Shown here: piece after piece, positions 8,898-17,478 of the stretch
Layout: the number at the start of each line of letters is the position of its first letter
Numbering within the stretch: the first letter of the stretch is position 1
Source of the DNA: Streptomyces sp. NBC_00353
GTDB taxonomy: Bacteria; Actinomycetota; Actinomycetes; Streptomycetales; Streptomycetaceae
Reading direction: 5' to 3'
DNA: 64,000 bases
Assembly: GCF_036108815.1 (NCBI RefSeq)
Contig: NZ_CP107985.1
Coordinates: 1,984,001-2,048,000 of the forward strand
The notes under the pieces: generated by a model
Database searches by the model: none
Told to the model about the DNA's origin: nothing
Seen by the model: the letters and a program-made list of their open reading frames with translations, nothing else
Translations under genes and position numbers: made by a program

Positions 8898-11798
8898 ATG
8901 GGTGAGCAGGGCCATCCCGAGCTGGAGTGCGGGCTCGGATCATGGGACAGCGACATGTACGGCAACCACCGGATCCTGGTACGCGCACCCTCGGGCGGCC
9001 CGGTGTTCGGGGCCGAACTGCCATGGCGTCGCCGGGATCCGGACCCCGCGGCGGTGGACGTCATCGTGCTCGCGCCGTCCGGTCGGCGGGTACGGAACAC
9101 GGTACCGATCGAGGTGACGGCCGGGCACGGCCGGATCGCCTTCGAGCCGGTGGAGGGCGAGGGCGACTACGCCGTGCACTACCTGCCGTACGCGCATACC
9201 GGCCGGCCGTACTATCCGCAGGCCGCTTACCGGCAGCCGACACCGACCGCCGACCCCGGCTGGGTGCATCGGTGCGGGCTGAACCGGCCGGAGCGGGTCT
9301 GGGCGACGCTGCCTCGCGCGAAGGCGTTCCGGTACGAGGCCGTGAGCACCGTCGACTCCTTCGCGCCGATGGGATTCGCGGCCACCGCCGACGAGTGCGC
9401 GACGCTGACCGCGGCCCACCCGGACGAGCCGTTCCTGCTGTTCGGCGAGGACCGCGACCGTCCGCTGGGCCGGTACGACGGGCTGCCCGCCCGCTGGGCG
9501 TGCGCCGTGCCGTTCGCGCCGTTCTCGGGTTCGGCGGCGCGGGGCGAGTTCTATGTGCTGCAGACCGGGGTGTACGCGGTGCGGGCGCTGGGGGAGGTCC
9601 GTACCGAGGTCCGCGGGCTCCCCTTCCCGGTCCGGTCGCTGACCGCCGGCGGCATCGACGCACGCGGACTGCCGTTCGAGAATCGGATCGGCATCGGCGC
9701 GGGGCGCGTACACGTGCTCTGGTTCGGCCTGGACGTCCCCGAGGACACGGAGCCCGGTACGTACGAGGGCGAGGTCGCCGTACGCGCCGACGGCACCGGC
9801 GAGCGGGTACTGCCGCTGCGGATCACCGTGGGGCCGCGGACCGTCACCGACCACGGCGCAGGGGATCCGGCACGGCTGGCCCGGCTGCGCTGGCTGGACT
9901 CGACGCTCGGCCAGGACGACGAGGTCGTCCCGCCGTTCACCCCGGTGAAGGTGGCCGGAAGCCGGCTGGAGATCCTCGGCCGGGCGGTCGAGATCGGCCC
10001 CGACGGGCTGCCGCAGCGGCTCACCTCTTCGTTCACCTCGGCGGTGACCGGCACGGACGGGCCGGAGCGCGATCTGCTGGCCGGGCCGGTGACACTCACG
10101 GTCGACCGCCCGCTCGACCGGGTTCCGCTGACGCTGGACCGTACCGGACCGGCTCGGGTGCGCTGGTCGACCGAAGCCACCGGTCCCGGACTCCGCCTCG
10201 TCACCGAGGGTGAGTTGGAGGCCGACGGTTTCCTTGTCGTACGGACCACCGTCGAGGCCGTCGACGACCTCACCCTCGACGTACGGCTCGATGTGCCGGT
10301 CGTTGCCGAGATCGCCCGGTACGCGATGGGGCTCGGACTGCCGGGGCAGGTCTGCCCGGAGACGTACGACTGGAAGTGGGACACCCCCACGCGCAATCAG
10401 GACTCCCTCTGGCTCGGTTCCCCCTCGGCCGGCATCCAGGTGTCGCTGCGCGACGAGCACTATGCGCGGCCGCTGAACACCAACTACTACCGCGAGAAGC
10501 CTCTCGTCGCGCCGCGTTCCTGGGCGGGGGACGGGCACGGCGGCATCCGGCTGCGCACCGCGGACGGAGTGCGGACGGTGACCGCGTACAGCGGCCCGCT
10601 GAGGATCGCCGCCGGGGAGCGCCGCTGCTTCGAACTGCGCCTCCTGCTCACGCCGTTCAAGCCGATCCGGGTACGACGCCAACTCTCCGAGCGCTACTTC
10701 CACGCATACGCCTCCCCGGCCGAGGTCGCCGCCTACGGCGCGAACGTCGTCAACCTCCACCACGCCACCCCGCCCAACCCGTACCTGAACGACCCGCTGC
10801 TCGCCGCCGATGTGCTCCAGGAGTACACCGCCGAGGCGCACCGGCTGGGCATCCGCGTCAAGGTGTACGACACGGTGCGCGAACTTACCCGGTACAACCC
10901 GGAGTTGCCCGTCCTGGCATCCCTCGGAAGCGAAGTGCTGGCGCCGGGGCCCGGCGGTGGACACGCCTGGCTGCACGAGCATCTGGGCACGGACTACGTC
11001 CCCGGCTGGGTGGCACCCGATGTCGCCGATGTGGCCGTCGTGACCTCGGGCGACTCGCGGTGGCACAACTCCTATGTGTGCGGCATCGACCGGCTGCGCC
11101 GCCGGATCGGGGTCGACGGCCTCTATCTCGACGATGTGGCGTACGACCGGACCACCATGAAGCGCGTACGCAAGACCCTGGCCCGCTCCGGCGACACGGC
11201 GCCCCTGATCGATCTGCACTCCTGCAACCAGTACCGGGAGCCGGACGGCTTCGCGTCCAGCGCCAATCTGTACGCGGAACTGATGCCGTACACCGACCGG
11301 CTCTGGCTGGGCGAGCTGTTCGACTACGAGGGGACCGATCCCGCGTACTGGCTGGTGGAGTTGTCAGGCATCCCGTTCGGGCTGATGGGCGAGATGCTGG
11401 AGGGCGGCGGCAACCCGTGGCGGGGCCTGGTCTTCGGGATGACGGCGCGCGCCCCGATGACCGATGTGCGTCCGATGTGGCGAGCCTTCGACGAACTACG
11501 TCTGCCCGACGCCGAGTTCACCGGCTGGTGGGCGGACGAACCCTCCGTGGCCACGGGCCGGGACGATGTCCTCGCCTCCACCTGGGAGGGACCCGGTGGG
11601 ACGGTGACCGCGGTCGCGTCATGGGCGGCGGAACCGGTGGGGTGTGTCCTGACTGACGCCGACGGCCCGGTGGCGGCGTATGCGCCCGCGATCGAGGGAT
11701 TCCAGCCGGAACGCTCCTTCGCGGCGGGTGAGCGGGTGCCGGTGGCGCCGGGACGCGGCTGGCTGCTGTCCGTACGGCCGGCTCCGGTGCCCCGCTGA
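8898..11798 (+). CDS. Glycoside hydrolase-like protein, DUF6067 type
   Basis: 966 residues, no signal peptide, so probably cytoplasmic. The N-terminal two thirds look beta-rich. The C-terminal part (about 600-890) has the TIM-barrel motifs I associate with DUF6067/GH123-like proteins: GANVVNLHHAT, KVYDTVRELT, LAPGPGGGHAWLHEH, DGLYLDDVAYDR, LIDLHSCNQY and LWLGELFDYEG. The Asp pair in YLDD and the Glu in GELF are candidate catalytic residues. GGGAG precedes the ATG. It is divergent from the ROK regulator and importer, so it probably processes imported oligosaccharides. The substrate is unknown. Confidence 0.75.
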   Translation: MGEQGHPELECGLGSWDSDMYGNHRILVRAPSGGPVFGAELPWRRRDPDPAAVDVIVLAPSGRRVRNTVPIEVTAGHGRIAFEPVEGEGDYAVHYLPYAHTGRPYYPQAAYRQPTPTADPGWVHRCGLNRPERVWATLPRAKAFRYEAVSTVDSFAPMGFAATADECATLTAAHPDEPFLLFGEDRDRPLGRYDGLPARWACAVPFAPFSGSAARGEFYVLQTGVYAVRALGEVRTEVRGLPFPVRSLTAGGIDARGLPFENRIGIGAGRVHVLWFGLDVPEDTEPGTYEGEVAVRADGTGERVLPLRITVGPRTVTDHGAGDPARLARLRWLDSTLGQDDEVVPPFTPVKVAGSRLEILGRAVEIGPDGLPQRLTSSFTSAVTGTDGPERDLLAGPVTLTVDRPLDRVPLTLDRTGPARVRWSTEATGPGLRLVTEGELEADGFLVVRTTVEAVDDLTLDVRLDVPVVAEIARYAMGLGLPGQVCPETYDWKWDTPTRNQDSLWLGSPSAGIQVSLRDEHYARPLNTNYYREKPLVAPRSWAGDGHGGIRLRTADGVRTVTAYSGPLRIAAGERRCFELRLLLTPFKPIRVRRQLSERYFHAYASPAEVAAYGANVVNLHHATPPNPYLNDPLLAADVLQEYTAEAHRLGIRVKVYDTVRELTRYNPELPVLASLGSEVLAPGPGGGHAWLHEHLGTDYVPGWVAPDVADVAVVTSGDSRWHNSYVCGIDRLRRRIGVDGLYLDDVAYDRTTMKRVRKTLARSGDTAPLIDLHSCNQYREPDGFASSANLYAELMPYTDRLWLGELFDYEGTDPAYWLVELSGIPFGLMGEMLEGGGNPWRGLVFGMTARAPMTDVRPMWRAFDELRLPDAEFTGWWADEPSVATGRDDVLASTWEGPGGTVTAVASWAAEPVGCVLTDADGPVAAYAPAIEGFQPERSFAAGERVPVAPGRGWLLSVRPAPVPR

Positions 11799-11800
11799 CC

Positions 11801-11835
11801 GGCCCGTCCTCGGCCGCGGCGGCCGAGGACGGGCC
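11801..11835 (+). terminator. Strong hairpin after the DUF6067-type gene
   Basis: Perfect 16-bp inverted repeat (11801-11816 and 11820-11835) with a 3-nt loop, two bases after the stop codon. It is a GC-only terminator without a T-run. Confidence 0.8.
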
Positions 11836-12025
11836 GGGGGTCTGCCGAAGAAGGCCCTGAGCCCGCTCGGCGTGCGCCCGACCGTTCACCGCACCATTCG
11901 CCGCTCTGTGCGACCGCTCGTCGCACGCCTCGGTGCATCTGCTGTTCGTCTCGGCGCGAATGCGTTCGTATACGGCGCAGGCAGCGGCGCGGCGGCAGGG
12001 GCCTCCGCGGGAAAGGGCGTGCACG

Positions 12026-12598
12026 ATGACCACGACGACGACCGATGAGCAGGCCCTGGCGAAGTTGCAGCGCGAACACGGCCCCGCGCTCCTGCACTTC
12101 CTGCTCGGTCTGACCTTCGGCGACCGGCAGCGGGCCGAGGACCTCCTCCAGGAGACGCTGGTACGGGCCTGGCAGCACCCGGAGGCGTTCGACGGTCCGT
12201 ACGACTCGATGAGGCCCTGGCTCTTCACCGTCGCCCGGCGCCTCGCGATCGACGCGCGCAGGTCCCGGCAGGCCCGGCCGGCCGAGGTCGGCGACATCGC
12301 GCTGGAGAGCGCCCCGGACCGGGAGGACACCACGGAGTCCACCGTCGCCGCGCTCGATGTGCGCGAGGCGGTGCGCACGCTCAGCCCCGAGCACCGGGCG
12401 GTGCTGGTGCAGATATATTTCCGCGGGCTGAGCGTGGGCGAGACGGCGCAGGTGCTCGGCATACCGGCGGGCACGGTCAAGTCCCGCTCGTACTACGCGC
12501 TGCGCCTGCTCTCCCGTAATCTGCCCGGCTACTCCCCGAGCAGGTCCTCCTCGCTGACCAGGCCGAGCAGGGCCGCGGCCTCCGCGACCTCCACATAG
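12026..12598 (+). CDS. ECF-family RNA polymerase sigma factor
   Basis: 190 residues. Region 2 is recognisable in EDLLQETLVRAWQHPE and PWLFTVARRLAIDARRS; region 4 in LSPEHRAVLVQIYFRGLSVGE and IPAGTVKSRSYYALR. The family usually ends soon after that. Here about 28 Ser/Arg/Thr-rich residues follow, translated from DNA that is the antisense of the anti-sigma-like gene at 12529-12729. The ATG at 12026 starts at the normal N-terminus. The ECF group cannot be assigned by eye. Regulation by the overlapping ZAS gene is likely but not shown. Confidence 0.88.
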   Translation: MTTTTTDEQALAKLQREHGPALLHFLLGLTFGDRQRAEDLLQETLVRAWQHPEAFDGPYDSMRPWLFTVARRLAIDARRSRQARPAEVGDIALESAPDREDTTESTVAALDVREAVRTLSPEHRAVLVQIYFRGLSVGETAQVLGIPAGTVKSRSYYALRLLSRNLPGYSPSRSSSLTRPSRAAASATST

Positions 12599-12729
12599 TC
12601 GGCGGCGCAGCCGTCGCACTCCCGCAGATGGTGGCAGACGCGGCGGGTCTCCCCGGGCGTGAGCGCGTCGAGAACATAGGCGCCGAGCAGCTGCCGCACA
12701 TGCGGGCCCTCCCCGGGATCGGCGGTCAT
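12529..12729 (-). CDS. Short zinc-binding anti-sigma-like protein (zf-HC2)
   Basis: 66 residues, N-terminal part HVRQLLGAYVLDALTPGE followed by a H-x3-C-x2-C centre (HLRECDGC, His34, Cys38, Cys41), the hallmark of the ZAS domain of anti-sigma factors. It ends right after the domain, with no membrane segment, so it would be a soluble, domain-only protein. It lies opposite to and converges on the ECF sigma gene, overlapping its last 70 bases. Two copies of GACGGATCC (12752 and 12766) precede it. A direct partner role with the sigma factor is inferred. Confidence 0.7.
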   Translation of the reverse strand: MTADPGEGPHVRQLLGAYVLDALTPGETRRVCHHLRECDGCAADYVEVAEAAALLGLVSEEDLLGE

Positions 12730-12858
12730 CGCAACCTCATGTCTGTTCTGTGACGGATCCGGTCCGACGGATCCTGTCCTTCTGGCCACGCGGGGCGCGC
12801 TCCCCCGGTTCAATGCTGCGTGTAGCCCGGTGCCGAGAAGAGAAAGAGGCGAGACGGG

Positions 12859-13392
12859 ATGCGTCCGGAACGTACGGATGGAACCAGTGGGGGCGGGCTG
12901 CTGGTCCCGATGGCCTGGATGTACGCCGAGTACATCGCCGATGAACTGCTGCGGACCGGCGATCTGATGGAGCCGTCGACGCTGGAGTACCGCGCGGGGC
13001 GCGATGCGCTCGCCCTGACCATCTTTCTCTCCGACGGAGGCGTGGCCGATGCCCTGCCCGCGACCAGGATGGACGAGCTGCGGCTGCTGACCGCGTACGG
13101 GACGGCCTGGCGCATGTGGGTCTGCGAGCGGCTCGACGCACTGGCGGCGGCTCCGGCGCCGGACGGTGAGCGGGACGGACCGGACCCCGATCTGGCGCTG
13201 GCCCGCGTCGCGTGGCGGTGGCTGGAGGAGACCGAGCTGCTCGCGGCCGACCTCGATGCGATCGGTCCGGCGCCGTGGGAGCCGGTCGATCTCGAGGAGG
13301 ATCTGGAGTGGCCGCAGGACACGGCCCAGGTGTGGACGCCGGCCTGGCAGCTGGGGCTGCCGCTGGGACATCTGGCGATCCACCTGTACTGA
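12859..13392 (+). CDS. Conserved hypothetical protein
   Basis: 177 residues, acidic and Trp-rich at the C-terminus, no signal peptide or membrane helix. The sequence looks largely alpha-helical (LLVPMAWMYAEYIADELL, then MDELRLLTAYGTAWRMWVCERL). GAGGCGAG lies upstream of the ATG. It is divergent from the anti-sigma-like gene and convergent with the kinase gene. I do not recognise a functional domain. Coding character (GC at third positions, sensible composition) supports a real gene. Confidence 0.6.
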   Translation: MRPERTDGTSGGGLLVPMAWMYAEYIADELLRTGDLMEPSTLEYRAGRDALALTIFLSDGGVADALPATRMDELRLLTAYGTAWRMWVCERLDALAAAPAPDGERDGPDPDLALARVAWRWLEETELLAADLDAIGPAPWEPVDLEEDLEWPQDTAQVWTPAWQLGLPLGHLAIHLY

Positions 13393-13431
13393 CCGCTGCC
13401 CGCCCGGCGGGTGCCGCCCGTGGCGGCGGTC
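13391..13431. terminator. Possible bidirectional terminator
   Basis: Inverted repeat GACCGC...GCGGTC with an inner CCCGC/GCGGG stem between the convergent hypothetical gene and the histidine kinase gene. The stem is interrupted, so confidence is modest. Confidence 0.4.
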
Positions 13432-14659
13432 ATGAACCGTGCACCCCGGCGCGGTACTTCGGCAGCCGCACCGTGATCTTCATTCCTGCGCCGATCCCCG
13501 TCTCGATGACGAGCCCGTAGTCGTCGCCGTACACCTGGCGCAGCCGCTCGTCGACGTTGAGCAGGCCGATCCCGGTGGAGGTACCGCCCTCGCCGCGCAG
13601 GATCTGCCGGAGTCGTTCGGGATCCATGCCGGTGCCGTCGTCCTCGATGACGACTACCGCCTCGGAGCCCGCGTCCAGGGCGCTGATGGTGATGCGGATC
13701 GGGCTCTCCCCTGCTCGCGCGGAGTTGAGATCTCGGGGAAGGGTGACGGCGCCTTCGAGGCCGTGCTTGACCGCGTTCTCGACGAGCGGCTGGAGACAGA
13801 GGAACGGCAGGGCGACGGGCAGCACTTCGGGGGCGACCTGGAGTCTGACCGAGAGCCGCTTGCCGAAGCGGGCCCGCACGAGCGCCAGATACTGATCGAT
13901 GGAGTGCAACTCGTCGGCGAGGGTGGTGAAGTCGCCGTGGCTGCGGAACGAGTAGCGCGTGAAGTCGGCGAACTCCAGCAGCAGCTCGCGGGCCTGCTCG
14001 GGGTCGGTTCGGACGAACGACGCGATGGCAGCGAGCGAGTTGAAGATGAAGTGCGGGGATATCTGGGCGCGCAGGACCCTGATCTCGGCCTCGATGAGCT
14101 GGGTCCGGGACCGGTCGAGTTCGGCGAGTTCCAGCTGTACGCAGACCCAGCGGGCGACCTCTCCGGCCGCCCTCGCCAGCACCGCGGACTCGCGCGGGGC
14201 GTAGGCGATCAGGGTGCCGAGGACCCGGTGGTCGACGGTCAGCGGTACGGCGACGGCCCAGCGCAGGGGGCAGTCGAGGTCGTCGCAGTCGCTGTGGAAG
14301 GCGGTGTCCCTGCCGCTGGCGAGGAGGCCCCGCACCTGGTCCATGACGTGCTTGCCGTGGTGGTCGCCCTCGCCGTCCCAGACGAGCACCCGGTCCCGGT
14401 CGGTGAGGCATAGTGCGTCGGTGCCGAGCAGGGAGCGCAGTCTGCGGGCGGACCTGCGGGCGCTCTCCTCGGTGAGTCCGGCGCGCAGCGGGGGCGCGGC
14501 GAGCGAAGCGGTGTGCAGGGTCTCGAAGGTGGCGTGCTCGACGGGGGTGCCGACGTCGCTGGTGCGTACGGGGCGGGCGGTACGGCGGCCGAGCAGAAAG
14601 CCGCCGCCGACCAGCAGGAGTACGAGCAGGACGAGTACGGCGTATCCGGCCCCGGTCAT
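13430..14659 (-). CDS. LytS-type sensor histidine kinase
   Basis: 409 residues. One N-terminal membrane helix (about 5-23), a GAF-like middle (about 60-180) containing a CDDLDCP cluster, then a His_kinase domain with the phosphoacceptor in QISPHFIFNSL and an HATPase domain with N-box PLVENAVKHGLEG and G-box DDGTGMD and GGTSTGIGLLNV. This is the LytS/YehU type that pairs with LytTR regulators. It is last in the minus-strand set response regulator, DUF485, symporter, kinase; it probably senses a substrate moved by the symporter, which is an inference. Confidence 0.9.
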   Translation of the reverse strand: MTGAGYAVLVLLVLLLVGGGFLLGRRTARPVRTSDVGTPVEHATFETLHTASLAAPPLRAGLTEESARRSARRLRSLLGTDALCLTDRDRVLVWDGEGDHHGKHVMDQVRGLLASGRDTAFHSDCDDLDCPLRWAVAVPLTVDHRVLGTLIAYAPRESAVLARAAGEVARWVCVQLELAELDRSRTQLIEAEIRVLRAQISPHFIFNSLAAIASFVRTDPEQARELLLEFADFTRYSFRSHGDFTTLADELHSIDQYLALVRARFGKRLSVRLQVAPEVLPVALPFLCLQPLVENAVKHGLEGAVTLPRDLNSARAGESPIRITISALDAGSEAVVVIEDDGTGMDPERLRQILRGEGGTSTGIGLLNVDERLRQVYGDDYGLVIETGIGAGMKITVRLPKYRAGVHGS

Positions 14660-14720
14660 GGCTGTCCCCCCGTCCTCGCGGCCCCCGGCGCACCGCGTCC
14701 CTCAGCCATCGCGGCCCCGG

Positions 14721-16202
14721 TCATCGGTGTCTGCCGGGCATCAGCGCTTCCGGCAGGTGGAAACGCGTCATCGCGGCGTTCGTCCCGGGCGGTATGCGGC
14801 CGGGCGTGGCCAGCGACACCAGAACCATCGCGAGGAATCCGACCGGCACCGACCAGACGGCGGGCCAGGCGAGCAGCGTGTGCGGCCATCCCGGCGGACG
14901 CACCGCACCACTGACGGTGATGGCGACGGACAGGAACGCCGAGCCGCCACCGAGCAGCAGTCCGGCGATCGCGCCGGGCGGGGTGAGCCGCCGCCACCAG
15001 ATGCCGAGGACCAGCAGTGGGCAGAACGACGACGCCGATACGGCGAACGCCATCCCCACCGAATCCGCCACCGGCACCCGGCTGACCATCAGCGAGCCGG
15101 CCAGCGGGACACACATGGCGAGCACGGTGGCCAGCCGGAAGTGCCGCACCCCGCGCGACGGCAGGACGTCCTGGGTGATGACTCCGGCGACGGCCATGGT
15201 GAGTCCGGAGGCGGTCGACAGGAACGCGGCGAACGCGCCGCCCGCGATGAGCGCGCCGAGCAGATCCCCGCCGAGGCCGCCGATGACCCGCTCGGGCAGC
15301 AGCAGCACAGCCGCGTCCGCGTCCCCGCCGTGGATCAGCTCGGGGGCGTACACCCTGCCGAGCGCTCCGTAGACGGGCGGCAGCAGATAGAACACGCCGA
15401 TGAGGGCGAGCACGACGACGGTGGTGCGGCGGGCGTCACGGCCGTTGGGGCTGGTGTAGAAGCGGACGACGACGTGCGGCAGCCCCATGGTGCCCAGGAA
15501 CGTCGCGATGATCAGCCCGTACGTGGCGTACAGCGGATGGTCGGCGCGGAAGACGGACAGCTGCTCGTCGAAGGTGCCCCGGGGATGCCCGCTGCCGTGC
15601 CAGGCCAGCACCAGGAAGATCGCGGGGACCAGGAGCGCGGTCAGCTTCAGCCAGTACTGGAAGACCTGCACGAAGGTGATGGACCGCATGCCGCCCGCGG
15701 CGACGGCTGTCACGACGACCGACGCGACGAGCACATCGCCGAGCCAGCCGGGCGCCCCGGTCAGGATTTTCAGGGTGAGCCCGGCGCCCTGGAGCTGCGG
15801 TACGAGATAGAGCCAGCCCGCCCCGACGACGAGGACGCTCACCAGCCTTCGCACCTGCCGCGATTCGAGCCTTCCCTCGGCGAAGTCGGGCAGGGTGTAC
15901 GCCCCGGAGCGGCGCAGCGGCGCGGCGACGAACACCAGCAGCAGCAGATAGCCGGCGGTGTAGCCGACCGGGTACCAGAGCATGTCGGGGCCGTGCACGA
16001 GCACCAGGCCCGCGATGCCGAGGAAGGAGGCGGCGGAGAGGTATTCGCCGCTGATCGCGGCGGCGTTGAGCCGGGGTCGGACGGTGCGGGAGGCGACGTA
16101 GAAGTCCGAGGTGGTGCGGGAGATGCGCAGCCCGAAACCGCCGACGAGGAGGGTGGTGAGAACGACGGCGGCCACGGCCACCACCGCGTACGTCCGGCTC
16201 AC
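14721..16202 (-). CDS. Sodium:solute symporter, acetate/pyruvate type
   Basis: 493 residues with about 13 hydrophobic helices. The N-terminus (SDFYVASRTV, then AAAISGEYLSAASFLG) matches the SSS family, especially ActP/MctC-like monocarboxylate transporters. The GTG start at 16202 overlaps the DUF485 stop (GTGA), a tight coupling also seen for yjcH-actP in enterobacteria. Genes for a LytS/LytTR two-component pair flank it, suggesting the transporter is induced by or coupled to that system. The exact substrate cannot be read from sequence. Confidence 0.88.
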   Translation of the reverse strand: MSRTYAVVAVAAVVLTTLLVGGFGLRISRTTSDFYVASRTVRPRLNAAAISGEYLSAASFLGIAGLVLVHGPDMLWYPVGYTAGYLLLLVFVAAPLRRSGAYTLPDFAEGRLESRQVRRLVSVLVVGAGWLYLVPQLQGAGLTLKILTGAPGWLGDVLVASVVVTAVAAGGMRSITFVQVFQYWLKLTALLVPAIFLVLAWHGSGHPRGTFDEQLSVFRADHPLYATYGLIIATFLGTMGLPHVVVRFYTSPNGRDARRTTVVVLALIGVFYLLPPVYGALGRVYAPELIHGGDADAAVLLLPERVIGGLGGDLLGALIAGGAFAAFLSTASGLTMAVAGVITQDVLPSRGVRHFRLATVLAMCVPLAGSLMVSRVPVADSVGMAFAVSASSFCPLLVLGIWWRRLTPPGAIAGLLLGGGSAFLSVAITVSGAVRPPGWPHTLLAWPAVWSVPVGFLAMVLVSLATPGRIPPGTNAAMTRFHLPEALMPGRHR

Positions 16203-16561
16203 TGTGCGGGGCGGCCTTCCACGAGCCGCGCGAAGTCGCGCTCGTTGCGCTCGGCCCGCCGCACGTACCACCAGGCGATCAGGGTCAGCGGCGGATAGGC
16301 GGCGAAGCCGAGGACCGCCCATACGACGGCGGCGCTGTGCAGGGCCTCGAAGACCAGCGGGAGCGTTCCGACAACCACGGCGAGGACGCTGAAGGCGGTG
16401 AGTCCGGCGCGCAGCTGACTGCGCATCAGTGAACGGACGTAGGCGCCACCGAGAGCGGTCTGCTCGTCGATCTCCGACTGGGTGCGGTAGCGCGGCAGCG
16501 GGCGCACCCGCCGGGGCTCCCCCGTCACCACTTCACGCCGGGGCGTCGACTCTGCGGACAT
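16199..16561 (-). CDS. DUF485 membrane protein (YjcH-like)
   Basis: 120 residues with two hydrophobic helices (about 50-70 and 80-100) and a charged C-terminus RRAERNERDF. This is the usual DUF485 form, found directly upstream of acetate symporters. The ATG at 16561 opens the frame. The stop overlaps the symporter start by four bases. Proposed roles include aiding the symporter, but function is unproven. Confidence 0.85.
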   Translation of the reverse strand: MSAESTPRREVVTGEPRRVRPLPRYRTQSEIDEQTALGGAYVRSLMRSQLRAGLTAFSVLAVVVGTLPLVFEALHSAAVVWAVLGFAAYPPLTLIAWWYVRRAERNERDFARLVEGRPAQ

Positions 16562-16598
16562 GGGCCCGGAGTGTACGCAGCCGGGGGCGCTCTGGGAA

Positions 16599-16610
16599 GG
16601 GTTCGAACCC
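16599..16610. repeat. 12-bp palindrome GGGTTCGAACCC
   Basis: Perfect palindrome in the 62-base gap between the response regulator and DUF485 genes. It resembles a tRNA T-arm but has no tRNA around it. It may be a regulatory site or a small hairpin. Confidence 0.4.
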
Positions 16611-16623
16611 GGGTAGGCCCTGG

Positions 16624-17406
16624 TCAGCGGCCGGTCCGCCGCATCAGCAGGTCGCGCAGCGCGCGGGTGTGGCGTCGGCTCACGGCAAGCTCCGCGGTGC
16701 CGATGCGGACGCTCATGGTGCCCGCGTCGAGCCGCAGTTCGTCGATGCGGGCGAGGGAGACGAGATGGCGGCGGTGGATGCGTACGAAGCCGCGCGAACG
16801 CCAGCGCTCCTCAAGGGTGGTGAGGGGAATACGGACGAGGTGGCTGCCGGTGGCGGTGTACAGCCGCGCGTAGTCGCCCTGGGCTTCGGCGTATGCGATG
16901 TCGTCGACCGGGACGAACCGGATGACTCCGCCGAGTTCGACGGGTATCTGGTCGGCCGCGGTGTCGTGGACGGACGCGGAGTGGACAGGCGTGGAGTGCA
17001 TGGGTGCGGAGCGGTCGCCGAGCTGTTCCGCGACGCGGCGCACGGCTTCGGAGAGCCGTTCGCGGCGCACGGGCTTGAGGACGTAGTCGACGGCTTTGAG
17101 GTCGAACGCGTGGACGGCAAAGCCTTCGTGGGCGGTGACGAAGACGATGAGCGGGGGCGCGGCGAACCCGGCCAGCAACTGGGCGACATCGAGTCCGGTG
17201 AGGCCCGCCATGTGGATGTCGAGGAAGACGACATCGATGGCGGACGGGTCGTCAGGTCCCGCGTCGACGGCGCTGCCGATCCGGCGCAGTGCCTCGGTGG
17301 CCCCGGTGGCGCCCTCGGCGCTGCGGATGCGCGGATCGGCGCGAAGGAGGTAGAGCAGCTCCTCCAGGGCGGGTGCTTCGTCGTCGACGGCCAGTACGCG
17401 CAGCAT
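16624..17406 (-). CDS. LytTR-family response regulator
   Basis: 260 residues. Receiver domain (1-125) with VLAVDDE, phospho-acceptor Asp in VVFLDIHM, Thr in VFVTAHEG and Lys in YVLKPVR. After a His/Ser-rich linker (about 133-152), a LytTR DNA-binding domain (about 160-258) contains VDDIAYAEAQGDYARLYT and FVRIHRRHLVSLARI. It is the first gene of the minus-strand set with DUF485, symporter and LytS kinase. Members bind paired direct repeats; the target here may be its own operon. Confidence 0.92.
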   Translation of the reverse strand: MLRVLAVDDEAPALEELLYLLRADPRIRSAEGATGATEALRRIGSAVDAGPDDPSAIDVVFLDIHMAGLTGLDVAQLLAGFAAPPLIVFVTAHEGFAVHAFDLKAVDYVLKPVRRERLSEAVRRVAEQLGDRSAPMHSTPVHSASVHDTAADQIPVELGGVIRFVPVDDIAYAEAQGDYARLYTATGSHLVRIPLTTLEERWRSRGFVRIHRRHLVSLARIDELRLDAGTMSVRIGTAELAVSRRHTRALRDLLMRRTGR

Positions 17407-17478
17407 GAGGCCGGAGTGTAGAGCGTGTCCGGTGGAGTTGGCTTGAGTGATTCGCGGGCCGGGTCCGTACCAGACGGC

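Noticed and set aside
14214..16298. Long plus-strand frame opposite symporter and kinase genes
   Set aside because: Gln/Arg/Asp/Gly-rich product with no domain; the minus-strand genes are well supported.
16594..16615. T-arm-like GGGTTCGAACCC suggesting a tRNA
   Set aside because: No acceptor, D or anticodon arm surrounds it; it is a simple palindrome between two minus-strand genes.
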